A stretch of DNA of 64,000 nt from Enoplolaimus lenunculus (lineage: Eukaryota; Nematoda; Enoplea; Enoplida; Thoracostomopsidae). The notes under the pieces are model-generated. The model searched no databases. It was not told where the DNA came from and worked only from the letters and a program-made list of their open reading frames with translations. The translations under genes and the position numbers were made by a program. The DNA lies in the NCBI GenBank assembly GCA_030248215.1, contig JASANG010002426.1:1-64000 (forward strand), in the 5' to 3' direction. Positions 13,201 to 23,800 of this stretch are shown here, in pieces (position 1 is the stretch's first letter; every line of letters begins with the position of its first letter).

Positions 13201-16200
13201 CTATCTACAACTCATACTACTGACTCGTGTAAGGGTATTGGTGCGTGCCAAGCTTGTAAAAGTTAGTATGATGAACTCGTTAGTATGTGGTGAAGTTATA
13301 ATATCATGAATTTTATTAGCATTTGAAAATTTTACGTTGAATTCAATTATGACAGATTTTAATGTTAAATTTATAAGGTGTGTAACATGGACCGTAAATG
13401 GAGACGGACCTCGGTATTAAACCCTGTAAAATACCTACTAAAACGACAGTACGTAATGGTATGTTTAAGGGATCCTGAGGTGTTCAACGACAGTACGCGG
13501 TCACTTACTTTGGTGCCTGAAAACGATTTTAGCCATCCGTATCCGTATGGAATGGATCCGGTAAGAACTGTAGTGTGAAAAACAATAGAGTATCGAAGGG
13601 ATGACATTTATGTTATCAGTCGAGAGAGACTACTAAGTTAAGCTGACTACGATAACTAGATATGAGTAGGACTAGTTCCAAATTTTGGGTTTTGTTTTAT
13701 GATGTGTATCTTTCAAGTGTGATGTGCTGGCAAAAATGGGCAGTAAATACTGTAAAAGAGTTGATAAGGTTGTGACTGTGCTAAGTTAGTAACGAACCCT
13801 TTGCAGAGGTGGATTCTTTGTTTAGTATACGTGCATATTTCAACTTTTTTGACACTGTTTTGCAGAAATCGTGTTGTTAATTAATTTGCGCGTATTATTA
13901 CTGTGGCGTTAAAATGTAGCTGTATACCGTCATGTAAGAAACTATAATATAATCAGTTATAATTTAAATAGTGTGAAATAGTTTGCTGACCAGCTTGCAA
14001 TGACAGTTAACACACAACGGTTTTGTTTCAGATTTGGCAATCTGCTGAAAACAAACTGCTGTTTCAAAATTCATTCAAAATGAAAATGTCTGTGATTATA
14101 GGTGTCTTTCAAATGTTGTTCGGTGTCATTTTAAGTTGTGTCAATCACAAGTAAGTCCCGTATACCCTAATCTGGGTGAAAAATCTGCTACTATGCCGGA
14201 ACTGGATATCTTATGTCTAAGTTAGGCTGAATCGTTTTGTTTGAACAAAAATTGCGTTTCTTTTGCAATTGTTATGTAGTTGAAGGAACAATCTTCTTGC
14301 AGTAATTTATTTCATATAATCAAAGGTTACGTTTTGATACGGTGCTTGCAACAGGTTTCCATTTAGTAATAGGTATTACCCAGGATGGAAATGGATTTCT
14401 GGTTTTGGTATAAATTCTAATATAAAATTAATGTTCCTATTCTGATACAATACAGCTCGTTTTTGAACCCTGGCATTGTCAACGGTAATTTTTGCATTAA
14501 TGTTATTCAAAATTTAAACATATCCTACTCTTTTTCTTTGTGTTCATTTATTCGAAGAGAGAAATATAGTGGTTTCATTTGTGGTGTATGTTTAACTTTA
14601 GATATGTGCAGAAGTTTTTAAACATTATTTTGAAAAAAATTTTCACAGTAAGTCTGGTTTTGAGATTGAATCAAATTTGTTTCAGACACTTTAAACAACC
14701 ACTGAACATCGTATGCGAATTCATTCCACAAACGCTATTCCTTTGTGCTATTTTTTTGTATTTGTGTGTTGAAATATTTGTCAAATGGACAACGTTTGGT
14801 GCAAGTGGGCATGGCAATTATCCTGGATCTGCATGTGCTCCTCAACTTCTCATCGGTCTTATTAATATGTTCATGTTTACTGGAAGAGAAGCGCTGTCTC
14901 GAAATTTAACCGAGTCACAGTTTCTTGAATGCTCATCGTATACGTGGTATCCACACCAGGTAAGCTTGGACTGAGGTTTAAATTTATATAATCTCGTAGC
15001 CGATTTATAATGCAAAATGTCACGTAATGTTGACAGAAACTGTCTGAGTGAGTACACGAGATTCGCTGATTAGTAGTTTTTGTTAACAGTTTTAATTACT
15101 GTTTTATAGTTATATTATTTAAAGTTATTTTTAACATGCAATTTTCACATAACGCAGAAACCTTTTGAATTATTTGTGATACTTACATATTTTATCCTTA
15201 TTATCTAAATATTGCTAAAGTACTACTATGCACTCTGTGAAGCTTAGTTAGATAATGAAAATAATATAATGACGATTTTTCCAGCATGAACTGAAAAATA
15301 CGTAGCTAATAACGCGGCTAATGGTAACTCTTGACAAAGTTGAGCAGCAAGTTTGAATTGTGTACTTTGTATGGTGTCTCATGGTAGAGGTTCTTTGGTT
15401 GCAATACTTTTACACTATTTTCAGTTTTACGTCGAGTCATTTTTGGTTGTGATAGCTGTTGTATGCATTCCTTGGATGTTGGTTGTTAAACCGACGGTAC
15501 TCATGCGGCGACACAATAAAGAAAAAATTCATTCAGAACCCAAACAACCGGTTGGTAGAAATTGAGCTAGAACTTAACTAAAACTTAAGTTAATGGGTTT
15601 ATACACGTTTTTGACACCGCCAAGATTTTGTTAAGAAATATTAGAAAGCTTAATTTGGACGACATTTTTGCTTATGTTGTCATGCGGCTGACGTTGTGAT
15701 GAATTGGTTTTGTTGCTCAAATTTTTTTGAAAGTTTCGTGTGTTGCACAACAAAAGTCCTTTTGATGCATTGTAATTATACTCACAGTAAACAGGCATAA
15801 CAAACATTGCAGGAATAAACAATATTCGGCAAACTAGCATACCGGAGTCAGATTTAAGTCCGCTGGAAAACTATTGAAGGAAAATGTCAGATTAAAATTG
15901 ACATAAAAAAGTGCAAATCAACTTTTCAATGTGTTTTGTCCCAACAACTCTTATATCAGGGCTTCCTCATAGCGCTTCATCGTTTCGTAATAAGGCTTAA
16001 TTTACGGCAGCTGGATATGTGGTGTAATGTTAAGGATTATTACGCCTTGCGACGCAGCCACGAATTGCGCTGCGTCTATGAAGAACCGGAAAGGAAGAAA
16101 CAAAGAAATATCTTTTCTTTAGAACAGCACCAACTTACTGAAGCATTGCAAACTTTGTTTAGTTGTTTGGGTGTATTTAGTTAATTCAGAGAGAAGCGTC

Positions 16201-18481
16201 TAACGCCGCGTACTCGCATTCTGTTGACGATATACAGTATGAATCAACTAGCGATATGTATGGCGACCGGGATGCGAGCGGTGTGAATGGAGAAGCCGTA
16301 AAGCCGGCCCATAGTCAATCAGGATCTGGCGGAGGCCATGGTGATGGAGATGAGGTATGTCAGTCTAGCTCGGAGGGGTCGCAGCAACAGGCATCATGAT
16401 TAAGCAGCTGTAAAAGGAGACATGCAAATGGTGGTTTGAACTCGTGATGTTCGGATCTAAGCGAACACTCTAGCATTGCTATCATTACCCAATGCAGCCT
16501 GCCGTTCCAAATGATGTTATCGTCAAATATATTGTCAACGTGTATGTTGCCTGCAAACATACTATACAACGGACAAGCATGCTCTTATATGCTTACGAGA
16601 TAGCAATATTAACAAATAAATAATGAGCTACAAGTACTGACGAAGCACATTAGTTCTATTAGGCACAAAGCGAGAGGTGCCGGGTGGCACCAGATACCGA
16701 ATTGTTATCATGACGCGACTCTGTCACAGTCTGTAGGCACTAGGCATTTGCTGATGTTAAATTAGAAAGTAGCTTTCACTCCGGTTTTGCACTTGTAATG
16801 TCTAAGATGTTACTGAATAAATGCTGATAACTTTTGGTATTTTCGTTTTAACTAGTTTGCTTGACTGGATGTTGAACTACGGATTGTAATTAATTTCTAA
16901 AATTTGAGCTCTCGTAACAGCCTCACAGTGCTTATTGATTTTAGCCGTTTAGTGCCAGTGATACGTACATCTATCAAGCAATTCATACGATCGAATTTTG
17001 TCTCGGATGTATTTCGCACACAGCGTCATATCTTCGGTTATGGGCGTTGTCACTGGCTCATGCAGGTGTCGTTATTAGTCTCTTGTACAATTACTTGTTT
17101 TCGTTTACTTTTTTCGTGTATGCAAGTTCTTTTTTACTTTTAGAGTGTTTCGCGTCAATGGAGAGATTAATAATTTATTTTAAAATAAATTTTATATTTT
17201 CAGAATAATTATTTGTGTAATGGCTGTCAATATGTTGTTGAGTATTTTATCCATTGTGTGTTCAGGTTGTTTTACAATGTTTTGCGTTTTTTTTGTTTTA
17301 AAATTTTGATTATTCTTGCTTGTGTATTTAAAGATTTTACTTTGCAGTTTCTTGATTTTGAAAATTATAACTACGTTTTGTTTAGAATTGTCGGAAGTGT
17401 TGTGGACGATGGTTATGCATAACGCCTTTGCGTTGGCGCCTGGATATGTTGGCGCAGTCGCTATATACATTATTTTCTTTTTCTTCGCTGGGTTGACCAT
17501 GGCAATTTTGATCGTAATGGAAGGCTTGTCAGCGTTTTTGCACGCGCTTCGATTGCATTGGTATGTTGTTGAAATAAGTCGCATGTTTCCACGTTATAAT
17601 ATGTAGCCCTTATCAGGGTGCAACCGGAATTACAATTTACCGGAACCGGAATTTGAAAATTTTACCGGAACTGGAAAGTGAAAACTGCATTTCACCAAAA
17701 ATTTCATTTTAATCGTATTTTTTGCTCTATTATTTGTGAAGCAACCTTAGTCGAACATAGGTGTTTTGTTTGTTGTATTTTAGATTTTCATTGTCGACTG
17801 AAGTGAAATCCACCATCAATGGCTTATATTCGGAGTACAAGTGGCTTTCAAAAGAGATTCTTAAAAATTAGCAAAGTTAAGAAAACGGCCAAATTATAAC
17901 ACCGGAATTTTTAAATCCGGTAATAATTTACCGGGACCGGAACCGGAAGGTGAAAAAATGCGGAACCGGAATTCCGGTTGCACCCTGGCCCTTATCGCTA
18001 ACCAGCGAAAGTTTGCGCATTAAACATGGGCAACAATCGCATTTTACTTAACGAGAAAAGCGGTTACTAAGAGTGTGACACTGACAAGACGGCCCTTCTG
18101 TGGGTCGAACGGTTTGTATCATACCAATGTGTGTCGAACCTTTTGAATAGGTTTTAATGAGAAAGCCTAAAACGAAACGACGGGGCTAAGATTTTCCATT
18201 TTTATCACAATATACCTAAGGTCATCCCTTTCGAAATCTACTGGATTTGTCAGTTAAGAACTTAATTTGCTGCAAATTATTGAAAAGGACTACATACGTA
18301 GAATGACAGCAGTACAGCCCAGAAATTATTTGTATAATTGATTTTTAATTTGTGCATAGAAAATTGTTTTAGGGTTGAATTTAACAGCAAGTTCTACAAA
18401 GGCGAGGGATACGCATTTGTTCCGTTTTGTTTTGCAAATATTCTTGTAGAAGCTGAAAATGCAACTGAAGCCGCGACTTAG
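1218..18481 (+). CDS. ATP6V0A: V-type proton ATPase subunit a (V0 sector), complete, 21 coding exons
   Basis: Membrane subunit of the proton-pumping V-ATPase, carrying the two proton half-channels against the c-ring. Exons: 1218-1334, 2379-2457, 3105-3202, 3794-3922, then 4741-4838 or 6423-6694, 7980-8106, 8899-8981, 10274-10367, 10764-10976, 11480-11630, 12410-12549, 12899-13050, 13470-13560, 14032-14150, 14686-14959, 15425-15550, 16190-16354, 16945-17065, 17386-17560, 18373-18481. All joins are GT-AG and in phase, giving 886 or 944 aa (family about 840). The start [10 protein letters not shown] matches the family N terminus (aaaATGg context). Family blocks include [14 protein letters not shown] and [13 protein letters not shown]; Arg783 in SYLRLW is the essential proton-path arginine (yeast R735), and ALRLHW holds the second conserved arginine. 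The acidic Gly/Ser loop (16190-16354) varies in the family. The nearest AATAAA is at 18964-18969. No damage seen; many introns carry hAT-like copies. Confidence 0.97.
1647..1880. mobile_element. Short inverted-end element, AGGGATG family (V-ATPase intron 1)
   Basis: Left end agggatgggccgatacc and right end atcgacacatccct are inverted relatives, and both arms repeat gccgatgccgatt words. The flanks acatataatg and acatatattatg are similar, suggesting a worn target duplication. About 234 bp, no coding capacity. Same family as 33806-34792. Confidence 0.7.
3267..3370. mobile_element. hAT-like fragment, left end only
   Basis: Starts caggtttcaaccgaaatttc followed by ttccggttccgg words, like the left end of the CAGGGTGCAACCGG family. 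No matching right end was found before the exon at 3794. Confidence 0.55.
4741..4838 (+). CDS. ATP6V0A: V-ATPase a: alternative exon 5A (98 nt)
   Basis: Reads [14 protein letters not shown]... and ends ...SELKLG, entering in phase 0 after ...QNFFDE and leaving two bases (GG) that join the T of the 7980 exon to give LKLG-FVTGVV, matching LRLG-FVAGVI of vertebrate a subunits. The acceptor (atgttttag) and donor (gtaagt) are strong. It encodes the variable linker of the cytosolic N-terminal domain before the conserved FVxGVI strand. It can replace, but not join in frame with, the exon at 6423-6694. Confidence 0.9.
6423..6694 (+). CDS. ATP6V0A: V-ATPase a: alternative exon 5B (272 nt), probably mutually exclusive with 5A
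   Basis: An open stretch of 90 codons ([19 protein letters not shown]...GALNLK/N) bounded by acceptor ccttttgtag and donor gtgaga. It enters in phase 0 and leaves two bases, exactly as the 98-nt exon 5A does, and its end GALNL resembles the ELKL end of 5A before FVTGVV. If both exons were used in series, the join would read GGC GTC AAG ATA TGA, a stop, so only one can be used per productive transcript. It is rich in Ser, Gly and Asn, suggesting a longer flexible linker. The coding call rests on frame, phase and position; no similarity to a known exon was tested. Confidence 0.72.
7055..7804. mobile_element. hAT-like non-autonomous element, CAGGGTTCCAA subfamily (750 bp)
   Basis: Left end cagggttccaatcggaagt, right end ttccgttggaaccctg, flanked by gcgaccat (7047-7054) and gcgtccat (7805-7812), an 8-bp target duplication with one mismatch. 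The arms are built from ggaatcgg words; the middle is AT-rich without a transposase. A close relative lies in opposite orientation at 29285-30093. It sits in the intron after alternative exon 5B. Confidence 0.85.
8180..8370. other. CpG-rich patch in a V-ATPase intron
   Basis: Just after the exon ending at 8106 the sequence becomes dense in CG words (ctcgcgagaactcgcgactg, gcgatcgc, tatcgcgaagg) compared with its AT-rich surroundings. A ccgttcaaatcccgtg word resembles a tRNA B box but no A box or cloverleaf is evident. The nature is unknown; an imported repeat is the simplest guess. Confidence 0.35.
9220..9826. mobile_element. Remnant of the satellite-bearing inverted-end element
   Basis: The right end gagcttcgctcaatacgtgtagtactagtcgg... 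and the inner text near 9290-9330 (gctgaacggatttcgataaac) match the element at 47474-49983 (gagcttcactcaataaatgt; gctgaaccgattttgataaac). Most of the 150-180-bp satellite units are missing or unrecognisable. The left limit is approximate. Confidence 0.55.
9856..10233. mobile_element. hAT-like non-autonomous element with exact target duplication (378 bp)
   Basis: Left end cagggtgcgaccgac, right end ttccgctttgcaccctg, flanked on both sides by ctttgatg (9848-9855 and 10234-10241), an exact 8-bp duplication as made by hAT transposases. No coding capacity. It lies in a V-ATPase intron about 40 bp upstream of the exon at 10274. Confidence 0.9.
11794..12152. mobile_element. hAT-like non-autonomous element, worn copy
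   Basis: Left end cagggtggcaccgtatccg and right end tgttgccaccctg are inverted relatives. The flanks (gtacagag and atataaag) match at 5 of 8 positions, so the insertion looks old. No coding capacity. Confidence 0.75.
12349..12405 (+). repeat. (TTTG)n microsatellite forming the pyrimidine tract of a V-ATPase acceptor
   Basis: An almost pure run of about 14 gttt units ends immediately before tacag, the 3' splice site of the exon starting at 12410. The repeat therefore occupies the place of the polypyrimidine tract, so its length may affect splicing. Confidence 0.95.
17614..17987. mobile_element. hAT-like non-autonomous element with exact target duplication (374 bp)
   Basis: Left end cagggtgcaaccggaatt, right end aattccggttgcaccctg, inverted repeats of about 18 bp, flanked by gcccttat on both sides (17606-17613 and 17988-17995). 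The arms are rich in ccggaa words. It lies in the last V-ATPase intron and looks like the best preserved copy in the window. Confidence 0.95.
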
Positions 18482-19149
18482 CAAATTATGGTGTTGAGTC
18501 TGCACGAATTATAACTTAAACAAACGATGTTCATTTACGAAATCGATATAATGTTAATATATTAAGACTTAAACGTATCTTTTATTACTTATAATATTTG
18601 CCATTCTATATTACGATGTATGCTTTGCAGTATCGCTAAACGTATTGTAACTTTTATTACATCAGAACCGGTGCAAAGTCTCAATTTTCATATTTGCTGG
18701 CTGTTTTCGGACTTTTGTTGTGTTTTGTAGTCGTTTGTCGTATTTATTTAACTGTTCCGAGCATTGAGCATGCAGTTTGCCCGTTCGTGCAGTATCCAGC
18801 TTTTATAATCAAGCTGTGATATTAAGCGGCTTCCATCAGAGAGTCTGTGGTTCAAATCCTCATTTAATTGAATGTGACGCACAATACCCAGCACGTTTAA
18901 TTTCATTTGCATATCTCATAATACCGTTCCATTTTTATATTTTAATACTTTTTCTGGCTTTACAATAAAAGTTATTGCCTTCTTTTCCAGTAAAAATGCA
19001 TGATTTAGATATTGGTTATTATGAGCGACTATAATTCACGAGCTTAGGTATACTAAATTGCCGCCTAACATCAGATGTGAATATGCCGGTTAGATTTTTC
19101 CTGGTAGAATTAACCGATGCTCAGTATTCTAGTAAAAATAAGCCATGTG
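18482..19149. other. 3' flank of the V-ATPase gene
   Basis: No coding exon seen. An AATAAA at 18964-18969 is the first canonical polyadenylation signal after the stop codon, implying a 3' UTR of about 500 nt if it is used. A gtggttcaaatcctc word near 18848 resembles a tRNA B box, but no A box or cloverleaf was found. Confidence 0.5.
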
Positions 19150-19382
19150 CAGGGTACAACTAACCAGAGGTTTGGCTTATTGGAGTTATTTGCTAAAATT
19201 AACAAACTTAATATTTTATCTACCTAATTTCACCTCATCTCTGGTCCAGCAAATTTTGTAAACCTCCGGCTCCAGTATTTTTCATCTCCGGTAGCACCCT
19301 GACAGTAATGTTCCTTGCTTTTAGTCTCTGGGAAATTTGTTGGCTTCCAGGTCTGGTATTTTTCATTTCCGTTTGCACGCTG
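19150..19382. mobile_element. hAT-like element, partly duplicated right end
   Basis: Left end cagggtacaactaacc; two successive right-end-like texts occur, ctccggtagcaccctg (ending 19301) and ttccgtttgcacgctg (ending 19382). Flanks gccatgtg and gccatagg (8 bp, two mismatches) fit the outer limits, so the inner right end may be an internal duplication or a second insertion. Confidence 0.6.
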
Positions 19383-20372
19383 GCCATAGGTATTTTCTAC
19401 TGATCATCCGGGGGTTTTAATTTTCTCTGAGATCGACTTTAATTTTTCTTGTAAATATATATAAATCTTGGCTTATTGTTTTAGGGGTTTGATATTCGCT
19501 TGAGAACGGTGGTTACATTAATTATCACTCTAGCATTGCTGAGTATAAAAACTTGCATTCTGCAATCTGGTCGAATAAACGAAATTCTGTAGAGTTTGGC
19601 TCTGTTCATCAATTTTAAGGTGTTCCTGATGCGTTTTTAATTGCATTTTACGGAAATATGTTTTCGAATTAATACACATGGCCAATATCTTTTTCCAGAA
19701 TAACCTGCTTGCCGTTTTAGTTGTAATTAGGCCTGACTTGAATGCTGGAAACTGGATATATTTATAGACTGAATAGTAACAGTAGGCGAGTTTTTATACC
19801 CAGGATATACACCTTCGGTATATTTCCTTTGCCAGATTATAGTTTTGAAGGTGCTTCCCTTCAATAAATTTGTTGCAGTCTTGTGACAGTTTTTCTGTAG
19901 GTATTATCTATGTTGAATTTAAGTGCAGCATGTCTACGTTTTGTGTTTATACATGGTTAACGCATAGTTACAATTGGCAGCGTATGTTGTACTGCGGGTC
20001 GCAACACAGTTTAAAAAATTCAGTATCATTTCTCGCGTTTTAGTAAAACTTTGGACTGTGATTTCTTAGTCAGCGTTTCGCTGTTATACATTTCAAAATC
20101 TGTTGAAGTTTGAAACGTTTGCAATGAAAACAAAATTAAGGCCGCAACCATGCGGCGCGAGAAGGAGAAGGTCGTCATCGTTGTCCTTTTTGCCAGAAAA
20201 AATTATTTACAATATTTAAAGAATTATATATAATTCTATGATAAGAAAACTTTTCTTTCCCCTTCTATAAAGATTCCTGCTGCCTGCTGACAATTCTTAA
20301 TTGCGGGCTTATTGTTCATATAGTTTGCTTTGAGACAATGGAAAAAGGAAAAATAATTGCAAATTCTGATTT

Positions 20373-20575
20373 TTAACCCTTTATCACATGAATATTTTCT
20401 ATTTCCCCTGAGACATACTTTTATGCTAGGATTCGAACCCTAGTGACTGGAGTGGGAGGCGTATACCATCACCACTCAGCTATAGGAGGTTGACGCTTGA
20501 GCCCTAGGGGGCTCTCACGTGTTGTGGTGATTTAGTACTATGTATACGTGTTATAATTGTTAAACACTGTGCGAT
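20373..20575 (-). mobile_element. tRNA-derived SINE (about 200 bp)
   Basis: On the minus strand it carries an A-box-like tatagctgagtggtgatgg and a B-box-like gggttcgaatcctagc, followed by a tail ending in aaagggttaa. The same unit lies in plus orientation at 61385-61590, agreeing from the leader through the tail. The spacing of A and B boxes is that of a tRNA gene, supporting RNA polymerase III ancestry. Confidence 0.85.
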
Positions 20576-20689
20576 ATATATTATTTAACGTATATACACT
20601 GCGCTGAGTTGCCTATAGGCAACTCAATGTGAGAAGGGGTTAATATTGAACATAAAAATAACAGAAATTTCGTTATTTCTACAAATGGA

Positions 20690-20743
20690 AACGGAAACGG
20701 ACTCCGATTTTTACCGTAAACGGATATCCGGTTACACCCTGGT
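20690..20743. mobile_element. hAT-like right-end fragment
   Basis: The text ggaaacggaaacggactccg ... atccggttacaccctgg is the right end of the CAGGGTGCAACCGG family; the left end is not visible. Confidence 0.5.
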
Positions 20744-20871
20744 TATTTACATAAAAGTTGACTGTTTAAAACAAAGTTACAGATCTTCCGTTTTAGACCA
20801 GGATTTGTAGCGTGCTTGCCTTGCATAACAATGATTTATATAACATAACAGCAACTTGATAACATGCCGTG

Positions 20872-23800
20872 ATGTTTCAAAATTTGCCTTACAAATTTGT
20901 GATATGGTGCATTTTGGTATTTAACGCCATGCTTGGAGCAACCAAAAATCACCTTCATGACTATACGGATCGTGAACATGGTAAAGAAAATAGTGTCTTA
21001 GATATAATGCATTATTAATGGTCAATGTTACTTTCAGAGGAAACAATACCCTAACAAAGTTTCAAAACCGAACAGCAAGCTTAAGCCGATAAAAAAATTA
21101 GTCTAAGGCCTAAATATAGTTTATTGCACACCCATCAAAAAAGAGACGCACGCAAAATTAAAACGACTCCAAGTAGTAACCGTGATCCTTGACATGCTGC
21201 AAGGGTAAACTGGCTATTTGTATGATTGGTTTATGTAACTATTTTGCCATTGTCAGTCGGGTCGGTTTATATCAAAACGCCAGTACCATCGTTTAGTAAT
21301 AGTCCAGCCCTGGCATGTTTGGTTAGCCGAAATATCCACTACTAATATTAGAAACCGCGATAGTTGTTCAACAAATTGAAATTGGAAATTCAAGGATTGG
21401 TTAACGTAAATTGTAAAACAATTTGTACAAAGTTCATATGTACAACGGAAAATTTTTTAGGAACTCATACTTAACAGCAAGTCAGAAGATTCGTTAAATT
21501 TTTGTTTACAGGTTCACTGATATGCAGGCGATGTGGTCACGACGTGATGCCTGGAAACCTTGTGATTCCTAAGCTCAGAACTCCACAAGCAATTGGAAAG
21601 CGAAACATAACTATACTGAATGTTAAAAATGTGCTCGTTCAAGTATTCGAGAATCCAGCAGGTATGCAATCTTTTGTAAGTTATGAATGCAAGGTTCACA
21701 TCCTCGTGGCGTAGTGCGTCTATTTACTTCAGCTTCCTTCTGAATAGACTACTGATAATTCAAACTGCAATATGAATCTGTTATCCGCGTTTGAAACTAC
21801 AACTTTTAAGAATTGTTTCACAAGTTTTTGTCGTCTGAAGAAAATGAAAAAATTTTCATTAACCGGTTTGTTTCCAAAGAATATTTTCAATTTCATCTAT
21901 TGTTTAGTTTCAAGCTATAGGATTCGGACCGTAGTCTTTCAGGTTGGCGATGTTTCCGTTTACTATGACCAATAACTTTTACAGGAAGTTGACGCTCTCA
22001 CTTCTTGTAGAGACCATGTACTGTTTATACGCGTCAAATTCAATGAACACAACCAGCAATTTATTTGGAAATACATCAAATCACAGAAAAGCATTGTATA
22101 GCAAACCAATGCACTGGTATGCAACATGATGCAAAATGCTATATGATAGCACTGGTATGCAATATGATAGCACTGGCATGCAATATGATGCACATGCAAA
22201 GCCCCATATATAGAACAGGGCCGGACCGTATTCCTGCGAGGCTGTAATACAGTGAGTTTAAGCTCTAGACTAACTGTCGCTTAGGCTTTGGCTTAGGTTT
22301 AGGAATATGCTTATGCTACTGTTCCGGCCCTGTTCTATAAATGGACCCAAATTGCAATATGATAAAAAATCGATCCGTAAAATTTAAATTTCCGTTCAGA
22401 TCCATGTATCATATCTCGAAATGCGACGTTAATCTTGAGAAAACTTCATCTTTTCAATCGGAATATTCAAAATCTGTCATCAACTACCTTGCGTGTATGA
22501 CTTAGTTGTAGATATCAAAAAATTCATTATAACTCCGCTCCCGATCAATACGACAACATTTCACTGATATATTTTCCAGGGTATTTCTGGGAATTCAAAA
22601 TGTATCTATATAAATTCAGAACGTTGGATTCTTTGAATTCCAACCTTAATCAGTTGAAATTCCGACATCATATGCGTTGAAATAGATAGCAACTTTATAA
22701 TCAGCCTCCGCGCACACATGTCACAATAATATACGCTGTAGTGACTCGAATAAAAGCGCGTGGCAACAGAAGTCCGGGGTTGCCATTTTGAGCCTGAATC
22801 AATAGGAGTCTATGTCGCTAATTACAGTCCCTAAATGGATAGTCCTAAATCACAAATTAGTCCATAAACACCGGCTACCATACATAAATTGGTTAAATGC
22901 TTCCGGAACCAAGCTACTATAGCGATCCGAATAAGAGAGGGTAATAAGAGGGGTCCCCATTTCGAGTCCCAATCAATACGAGTCCTTATCTTTAATAAGA
23001 GTTCGTAAGCGGATAGAGTCCCTAAACCCTAATTAGGGCCCATAAACGTCAATTATCCCTAATTGTAGTGCATAAATGACTCTAGGATCTAATAATGTTA
23101 AGTTCCAATCTTTAAAGCATACCCAAATTTTGAACAGTGCGAGAGCAGACAGGGGTGGGGGGCTTATCTCGAACTCACGAACGAAGCGAGCGGGACGCCA
23201 GACGTATTTTAAAACTTCGGCGGTTTTTGTTTTAACCAGTAAGGGTGCAGGCTTCGGTAGGGGTGGGCCTTCTCCTCAAATGGGAGGTATGGTGGTGGCT
23301 GCTCCGGGCCTAGTTCCGAAAGTTCATTCCTAAGTATGACCTAGCATTATCGCTCAAAGTTTTGATACTAGACAAATAAACGTTTAATTCAACGGATAGT
23401 TGCAATACCGGATAAGTAGTGAACTCAAACCATAGAAAATCAAGTCTTAAAAATATATTAATAAAGTATTGAGCTTAAACCATATAAAATAGCTGTCAAA
23501 AAATAGCAATCCGAAGCCGTATAACGAGAGGAGTACCCGATGGAGAGGCGAAATACATATCAGCCTCCCCTTTCTTATTCGGGTGTTTGTAGAATAGAAC
23601 TATTACCAGTAAGACCATATGTACTCATATGAGAATACCTACATTTTCGAGCAACGAAACGCCAAAGTTTCAAGAAAACTATATGTTATAGCGCACAATC
23701 AGGGGCACAGACATGATTTTATTTTGGATGGTTATATATCGTAAACGTTACCGAGTAGGTTATTCTGAAGCTTGTAAAAGTGTCTTTCCCCGTACCTCTT

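Noticed and set aside
18815-18870. tRNA gene suggested by gtggttcaaatcctc
   Set aside because: Only a B-box-like word; no A box at the right distance and no stems.
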